A stretch of 10,388 nt of DNA from Novosphingobium sp. (GTDB taxonomy: Bacteria > Pseudomonadota > Alphaproteobacteria > Sphingomonadales > Sphingomonadaceae). This document shows, piece by piece, positions 1 through 4,656 of the stretch. The notes under the pieces were generated by a model that was given only the letters and a program-made list of their open reading frames with translations, searched no databases and was not told the origin of the DNA. Where the stretch lies: contig JAIXYF010000438.1 of NCBI GenBank assembly GCA_027490345.1, positions 1-10,388 of the forward strand, read 5' to 3'. Position 1 is the first letter of the stretch; the number at the start of each line of letters is the position of its first letter. Position numbers and translations under genes: made by a program.

Positions 1-2
1 AT

Positions 3-1043
3 CCCGAGCACGCGCCGCCCGCTGTCCTGCGCTGGGCAGGCCGCCTGGCCGGGCCGGTGATGCTGGCCCTCGCGCTCCTCGCGTCGTGGGCGATCAGCTT
101 GCGCGTCGGCCAATATGGCTGGACGCCGCAGCGCGTGCAGTCCGCAGCGACCGCCGCGATGGCCGTGCTCTATGGCGCAGGCTATGCCTGGGCGAGCGCG
201 GATCGCACCACCTGGCTCAAGCGCCTCGAACGCGTCAACGTCACCGCCAGCTTCGCCATGCTTGCGGTGCTGGGCGCGCTGCTCACGCCGCTGGCCGATC
301 CGGACCGTATTGCCGTCACCAGCCAGGTCGCGCGCCTCCATGCGGGCAAAGTCACGCCGGAAAAGTTCGACTACGCGCTGCTGCGCTTCGAAACAGGCCG
401 CAAGGGCACTGATGCGCTAGCCGCGCTTACAAAGGACCCCGACCCCGAAATCTCCGCCCGCGCAAAACGCGCGCTGGTCAGCAAAGACCGCTACGGGTCA
501 GTCGGCGAACCCGATCCCGCGAAAACCGAAGCCCCCTTCAGCCACGCCGCGATCTATCCCAAAGGCGCGGTTCTGCCGCAGAATTTCCGCATGAAGGACT
601 GGCAGGAAACCGCCAGCTATGATGCGCCCTGCATGGAAAACGGCACCCCCTGCGATATCTTCGTCCTGCCCGGCAACCCTGCGCCCATGCTGATCATCCA
701 TCGCACCAGCGCGCCATCCGGCGAAGACAGCGCGCCCGTCTACACCCGCGATCCATCGGGCCAATGGCACCGCTCCGGCACGCTGAACAACTTGCGCTGC
801 AGCGCCGTCATCGCCGCGCTGCGTGCAGGCAAGGCGGCATCGGTCCGCCCGCAGTTCGACGACCTGATGGCCGCTGGCATCCGCCTGGAGATGACGCCCG
901 AACGCAGCTTCGGCCCCGATCCCTGCCCCGAACCGCCCAAGCCGCCCGTGCCAGCCGCATCCCCTGCACCGGGCGACGCCGACGCCCCAGCCCGCATGCG
1001 GCCGGCTTTCGGCAATCCCATATCCCGGCCCGGCCCGGGCTGA
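3..1043 (+). CDS. DUF4153-like membrane protein, C-terminal part (5' end outside window)
   Basis: The reading frame is open from base 3, so the start codon lies upstream of the window; the GTG at 57 and ATG at 60 are internal. The visible 346 residues begin with three hydrophobic stretches (about residues 17-35, 47-64 and 80-98). The segment LRVGQYGWTPQRV between the first two resembles the conserved loop of DUF4153 proteins, which are multi-pass inner-membrane proteins of unknown function. After the last helix comes a soluble domain of about 210 residues with four cysteines (in APCMENGTPC, LRCSAV and PDPCPEP), which suggests disulfides if it faces the periplasm. The tail is rich in proline and alanine. 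No catalytic motif is visible. It ends 93 bp before the aldo/keto reductase on the same strand and could be co-transcribed with it. The family call rests on recall of the loop motif and the topology; no function is inferred. Confidence 0.7.
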   Translation, partial: PEHAPPAVLRWAGRLAGPVMLALALLASWAISLRVGQYGWTPQRVQSAATAAMAVLYGAGYAWASADRTTWLKRLERVNVTASFAMLAVLGALLTPLADPDRIAVTSQVARLHAGKVTPEKFDYALLRFETGRKGTDALAALTKDPDPEISARAKRALVSKDRYGSVGEPDPAKTEAPFSHAAIYPKGAVLPQNFRMKDWQETASYDAPCMENGTPCDIFVLPGNPAPMLIIHRTSAPSGEDSAPVYTRDPSGQWHRSGTLNNLRCSAVIAALRAGKAASVRPQFDDLMAAGIRLEMTPERSFGPDPCPEPPKPPVPAASPAPGDADAPARMRPAFGNPISRPGPG

Positions 1044-1136
1044 ACTGCATCCCCACTTTCGCTAGCCGCGGCCTGCCTTGACCACTCCGTGCGCCCGCGC
1101 CACCTTGCGGCCAAACCTCACCGGAGCCTATCCCCC

Positions 1137-2153
1137 ATGCAACACCGCCGCCTCGGCACATCCGCCATCGTCGTTTCCGATATCTGCATGGGGACGATGA
1201 CCTTCGGCAGCCAGGCCGACGAAGCCACGAGCCTGCGCATTCTCGACATGAGCTATGATGCGGGCATCAATTTTTTCGATACGGCCGAAGGCTACCCCGT
1301 GCCGCCCGATGCCAAATGGGTTGGCCGCACCGAGGAAATCGTCGGCAAGTGGCTGAAAACCAAGCCGCGCGATGCCGTGATCATGGCCACCAAAGTCTCC
1401 GGCCCCAGCCACATCTGGTTCAAGAGCCCCAAACGCAATGGCATGACCGCGCTTGACCGGCACAACATCATCCGCGCGGTGGAAGACAGCCTCAAGAAGC
1501 TCGGCACCGATTACATCGACCTCTACCAGACCCACTGGCCCGATCATGACACCGCCTACGAAGAAACCATGGAAACGCTCGACGAGCTGGTCCGCATGGG
1601 CAAAGTGCGCGTGCTTGGCTGCTCGAACGAAACCTCTTGGGGCCTGATGAAATCCATCGAAGCCGCCAAGGCCGTCGGCGGCGCGCGCTATCACACGATC
1701 CAGAACAACTTCAGCCTCAACAACCGCCGCTTCGAAGATGAACTCGCGCAAGTGTGCCGCAAGGAAGGCGTGAGCCTGATCCCCTATTCGCCCATCGGCG
1801 GCGGCGTGCTGGCCTGCAAATACAGCGGCGGCGCCCGCCCCGAAGGCGCGCGCTTCTCCAAATATCTCGAAATGGGCGGCCGTCAGGCCGGCATGGCCCG
1901 CCGCTTCGTCAACGACAAATCCATCGAATCCGCCGAACGCTTCGCCAAGATCGCCGCCGAACACGGCCTCGATCCGGTCACCTTCGCCGTCGCATGGTCC
2001 AAGCAGCATGATTTCGTGGCCTCGACCATCGTCGGCGTGACGACCGAAGCGCAATGCGCCCCGATTTTCGCCGCCGCCGATGTGGTGCTTTCGGACGAGG
2101 CAATGAAGGCGGTCAACGCGGTGAGCCGCGAGATCATGTACCCGATGGGGTGA
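1137..2153 (+). CDS. Aldo/keto reductase, Tas-like NAD(P)H-dependent oxidoreductase
   Basis: A 338-residue cytoplasmic (alpha/beta)8-barrel reductase expected to reduce aldehydes or ketones with NAD(P)H. The AKR catalytic tetrad is complete: D48 and Y53 (in FFDTAEGYPVPP), K86 (in MATKVSG) and H133 (in QTHWPDHD). The family segments GCSNETSWG, IQNNFSLNNR and a late cofactor loop ASTIVGVTT are also present. The YPVPP insertion after the catalytic tyrosine, the KVSGPS strand and the C-terminal YPMG resemble E. coli Tas more than generic AKRs. The frame is open upstream to 1089, but ATG 1137 is chosen because a GGAG sits 10 nt upstream (1123-1126) and the protein then starts with the family's usual MQHRRLGTS. 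A TTGACC at 1078-1083 could be a -35 box, but no good -10 follows. The gene converges on the polyprenyl synthase gene, 43 bp away. The substrate cannot be told from sequence. Confidence 0.93.
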   Translation: MQHRRLGTSAIVVSDICMGTMTFGSQADEATSLRILDMSYDAGINFFDTAEGYPVPPDAKWVGRTEEIVGKWLKTKPRDAVIMATKVSGPSHIWFKSPKRNGMTALDRHNIIRAVEDSLKKLGTDYIDLYQTHWPDHDTAYEETMETLDELVRMGKVRVLGCSNETSWGLMKSIEAAKAVGGARYHTIQNNFSLNNRRFEDELAQVCRKEGVSLIPYSPIGGGVLACKYSGGARPEGARFSKYLEMGGRQAGMARRFVNDKSIESAERFAKIAAEHGLDPVTFAVAWSKQHDFVASTIVGVTTEAQCAPIFAAADVVLSDEAMKAVNAVSREIMYPMG

Positions 2154-2196
2154 GGGAAGGCGCTGTGTAACCCCTGCCGGAGGCAGACGACCTAGC

Positions 2197-3210
2197 TCAA
2201 TACCGCCGCGCCACCGCAAACTCCGCTGCCTCGGTCATCGCCGCTTTCGCTGCGCTGGCCGGGAAGGCGGCAATCGCGTCAATCGCGCGCTGGGCATAGT
2301 GGCGGGCGCGTTCGCGCGTGGCGTTGACTGCTTCGTGCTTGCGGATCAGGGCGATGGCGTGCGCCAGATCGGCGTCGCTGTTGCGGTCTCCGGCAATCGC
2401 TTCCTGCCAGAAGGTGCGTTCCGCAGCCGAGCCGCGCGCATAGGCGAGGATGACGGGGAGGGTCATCTTGCCCTCGCGGAAATCGTCGCCCTGGTCCTTG
2501 CCCATTTCAGAGGCGTCCGAATCGTAATCGATGGCATCGTCGGCCAGCTGGAATGCGATGCCCAGGTTGCGGCCATAGGAATCGAGCGCCAGTTCGTCGG
2601 CCTCGCTGCGTTCGCCCACCACGCCTGCGATGCGGCAGGCGGCAGCAAACAGCGCGGCGGTTTTGGCGTTGATGATGGTGAGGTAGTGTTCCTCGCTCGT
2701 ATCGACCTGACGCTGCGCGACAAGCTGATCCACCTCGCCCTCGGCGATCACGGCAGATGCATTGGAGAGGATTTTCAGCACTTTGAGGCTGCCGTCTTCG
2801 ACCATCAGTTCGAACGCGCGGCTGAACAGGAAATCGCCGACGAGCACGGTGGCGGGGTTGCCATAGACGATGTTGGCGGCCTTCTTGCCGCGCCGCATGC
2901 CCGATCCATCGACCACATCATCGTGCAGAAGTGTGGCGGTGTGAATGAACTCCACCGTGGCGGCCAGCTTGTAGTGGCGGCTGCCGCCATAGCCCAGCAG
3001 CGAAGCGCTCGCCAAAGTCAGCATCGGGCGCATGCGCTTGCCGCCGCCGGCGATGAGATGGCCAGCGAGTGCCGGGATCAGCGGGATGCGCGATTGCATC
3101 CGGCCCAGGATCACTTCGTTGACACTGTTCATGCCATCGGCCACGAGCGCCATGAGGGGCTGCAACGAAGGCTCGGCGCGGCGGGGGAGCGTATGGATGG
3201 TCGCGGTCAT
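2197..3210 (-). CDS. Long-chain all-trans polyprenyl diphosphate synthase (octa/decaprenyl type)
   Basis: A 337-residue class I trans-prenyltransferase that elongates allylic diphosphates with isopentenyl diphosphate, presumably to supply the ubiquinone side chain. Motifs seen: GGGKRMRP (55-62) for IPP binding; the first Asp-rich motif DDVVD (97-101) followed by RR (106-107); the second Asp-rich motif QLADDAID (221-228); and the GKDQGDDFREGK loop (237-248). The fifth residue before the first Asp motif is a small alanine (A92), which in this family goes with long product chains (IspB/DdsA type) rather than GPP or FPP. The exact length (C40 or C50) cannot be read from sequence; C50 would fit a Q-10-making sphingomonad. 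The frame is open to 3327, but ATG 3210 gives the normal family length and the N-terminus MTATIHTLPR. The upstream extension would overlap the divergent chorismate mutase gene. No strong ribosome site is visible before 3210. Confidence 0.92.
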   Translation of the reverse strand: MTATIHTLPRRAEPSLQPLMALVADGMNSVNEVILGRMQSRIPLIPALAGHLIAGGGKRMRPMLTLASASLLGYGGSRHYKLAATVEFIHTATLLHDDVVDGSGMRRGKKAANIVYGNPATVLVGDFLFSRAFELMVEDGSLKVLKILSNASAVIAEGEVDQLVAQRQVDTSEEHYLTIINAKTAALFAAACRIAGVVGERSEADELALDSYGRNLGIAFQLADDAIDYDSDASEMGKDQGDDFREGKMTLPVILAYARGSAAERTFWQEAIAGDRNSDADLAHAIALIRKHEAVNATRERARHYAQRAIDAIAAFPASAAKAAMTEAAEFAVARRY

Positions 3211-3262
3211 CGTCCATTCGCTTGGCCTGCCCACCGACGCTTGGCAAGATGCAACTTGTGCC

Positions 3263-3270
3263 GGAGAGGG
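3263..3270 (+). promoter_or_regulatory. Strong Shine-Dalgarno-like site upstream of the chorismate mutase gene
   Basis: GGAGAGGG lies 4 nt before the in-frame ATG at 3275, with its GGAG core 8 nt away. It is the best ribosome-binding sequence in the divergent intergenic region. It argues for an N-terminus 11 residues longer than the 3308 start, or for translation beginning at 3275. Against this, the stretch it would add (PLGAGLKAGS) uses less G/C-rich third positions than the body of the gene and lies outside the conserved domain. Confidence 0.45.
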
Positions 3271-3307
3271 TTCCATGCCCCTCGGTGCTGGTCTGAAGGC
3301 GGGATCG

Positions 3308-3616
3308 ATGGACGAAAGAACGGGCATGAGCGAAGATCCGGTGCTGGCAGGCTATCGCCAGAGTATCGACAATATCGATGCGGCGATGATCCACATTCTG
3401 GCCGAGCGCTTTCGCATCACGCAGGCGGTGGGCGCGCACAAGGCGGCGCACAACCTTCCCGCCAGCGATCCGGGCCGCGAGGAGCGCCAGATCGCCCGCC
3501 TGCGCGCGCTCGCGGTCGATGCCCGGCTCGATCCCGAATTCAGCGAAAAGTTCTTGCGCTTCATTATCGAGGAAGTGATCCGCCACCATGAACAGGCGGC
3601 TGAGGCAAACATCTGA
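3308..3616 (+). CDS. Chorismate mutase, AroQ class
   Basis: A 102-residue all-helical chorismate mutase that converts chorismate to prephenate for phenylalanine and tyrosine synthesis. Aligned to the E. coli P-protein mutase domain with a constant offset of +6, the active-site residues match: R17 (R11), R34 (R28), K45 (K39), D54 (D48), R57 (R51) and E58 (E52). At the Q88 position there is a histidine (H94 in EVIRHHEQ), and V90 replaces S84. Three in-frame ATGs compete: 3275, preceded by the strong GGAGAGGG at 3263-3270; 3308, with GAAGG eight nt upstream; and 3326, which starts MSEDPVLAGYRQ and gives the minimal domain length. I list the middle one. No prephenate dehydratase or dehydrogenase domain is attached. 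It stops 2 nt before the Rieske oxygenase start, so the two are almost certainly one transcription unit. It is divergent from the polyprenyl synthase. Confidence 0.87.
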   Translation: MDERTGMSEDPVLAGYRQSIDNIDAAMIHILAERFRITQAVGAHKAAHNLPASDPGREERQIARLRALAVDARLDPEFSEKFLRFIIEEVIRHHEQAAEANI

Positions 3617-3618
3617 TC

Positions 3619-4650
3619 ATGGGACTTGGCGCGGAAGGGTATCTCCGCAACGCGTGGTACGCGGCGGAATGGGCTGACGCGATCACCGGGGCGCTGACCT
3701 CGCTCGAAATTCTGGGCGAACGGATCGTGCTGTTTCGCACCGATGATGGCAGCCCGGTCGCGCTGGAAGATGCCTGCCCGCATCGCAAGCTGCCCCTCTC
3801 GATGGGGCGGCGCGAGGGCGACAGGCTGGTCTGCGGCTATCACGGCCTCACGTTCGATAGCGCTGGCACCTGCGTGGCCGCGCCGACCCAGAGCGCACCA
3901 CCAAAGGCCTGTGTGCGCAGCTATCCGCTGGCAGAGCGCTATGGCCTGCTATGGATATGGATGGGTGATCCCGCCGCCGCCGATCCGGCAAGAATCATCG
4001 AAATCCCGCAGTGGGGCGCGCCAGAATGGGGCTATAATCGCGGCCCGGTGATGCAGGTCGATTGCCATTATCTCTATGTGGTGGATAATCTGGTTGATCC
4101 CACCCACGTCACCTGGGTCCACCCCGGATCGTTCGGCGATGCCTCATGCGCGGCGGTGCCGATCGAAACCACATCAGCGTCTGATGGCGTGACCGCGGCG
4201 CGCTGGCTGATGGATGCCCGGCCCGCCCCGTTCTATGCCAAGTTTCTGCAATTTGCGGGCGCGGCGGATCGCTATCAGCATTATGAAATGCGCTATCCCG
4301 CAAACGCCATTATCAAGGCGGTGTTCGTGCCGGCGGGCACTGGCGGCCACGGCGCGCCGCTCCACTCCCACGCCTTCTGCATGGACAGCTTCAATTTCCT
4401 CACCCCGGTCAACGCGAGGGCGACACGCTACTTCTGGTTCCAGCTCAGAAACTTCGCGCCGCAAGATGCGGCGATTTCCGAAGAATTCACCGCAGATGTG
4501 CGCGATGCCTTCGAGGAAGATCGCGTGATCCTCAATGCGGTGCAGATCGGCATGGACACCAGCCCCACGCCAACCATCGACCTCAAGAACGACCTTGCCT
4601 CGCATCGCTTCCGCACGGCGCTGGCCCGGATGATTGCGGCCGAGGGCTGA
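3619..4650 (+). CDS. Rieske non-heme iron oxygenase alpha subunit (VanA / dicamba O-demethylase-like)
   Basis: A 343-residue terminal oxygenase component of a ring-hydroxylating or O-demethylating system. The N-terminal Rieske [2Fe-2S] domain carries C53-x-H55 and C72-x2-H75 (CPHRK and CGYHG). The catalytic domain has the bridging N157/D160 followed by H163 and H168 (VVDNLVDPTHVTWVHPGS), and the third mononuclear-iron ligand D301 in FEEDRVILNAVQ. These spacings match dicamba monooxygenase and vanillate demethylase oxygenase, where the enzyme is a single-subunit-type homotrimer fed by a separate reductase. Its substrate is probably an aromatic or cyclic ether or acid, but this cannot be assigned. 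No ferredoxin or reductase partner is present in the window. The ATG is 2 nt after the chorismate mutase stop; a GAGG at 3602-3605 inside that gene is the only ribosome-site candidate, which suggests translational coupling. It converges on the large RTX gene with 6 nt between stops. Confidence 0.9.
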   Translation: MGLGAEGYLRNAWYAAEWADAITGALTSLEILGERIVLFRTDDGSPVALEDACPHRKLPLSMGRREGDRLVCGYHGLTFDSAGTCVAAPTQSAPPKACVRSYPLAERYGLLWIWMGDPAAADPARIIEIPQWGAPEWGYNRGPVMQVDCHYLYVVDNLVDPTHVTWVHPGSFGDASCAAVPIETTSASDGVTAARWLMDARPAPFYAKFLQFAGAADRYQHYEMRYPANAIIKAVFVPAGTGGHGAPLHSHAFCMDSFNFLTPVNARATRYFWFQLRNFAPQDAAISEEFTADVRDAFEEDRVILNAVQIGMDTSPTPTIDLKNDLASHRFRTALARMIAAEG

Positions 4651-4656
4651 GAGGCC

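Noticed and set aside
2174..2186. Small hairpin CTGCC-GGA-GGCAG between the aldo/keto reductase and polyprenyl synthase genes
   Set aside because: The stem is only 5 bp and no T tract follows on either strand, so it is too weak to call a terminator.
1128..2219. Open frame of 363 codons on the minus strand over the aldo/keto reductase
   Set aside because: It is the antisense shadow of a gene with a complete AKR tetrad. Its composition (very rich in G, A, H and F) is typical of reverse readings of GC-rich genes.
3211..3307. Divergent promoter pair between polyprenyl synthase and chorismate mutase
   Set aside because: A divergent promoter region is expected here, and a CTTG-G-CAAG dyad occurs at 3240-3248. 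However, no -35/-10 pair with acceptable spacing could be defended on either strand.
2299..3591. Open frame of 430 codons on the + strand over the polyprenyl synthase
   Set aside because: The synthase on the minus strand has all family motifs. The + frame runs through both it and the chorismate mutase in the wrong frame and matches nothing recognisable.
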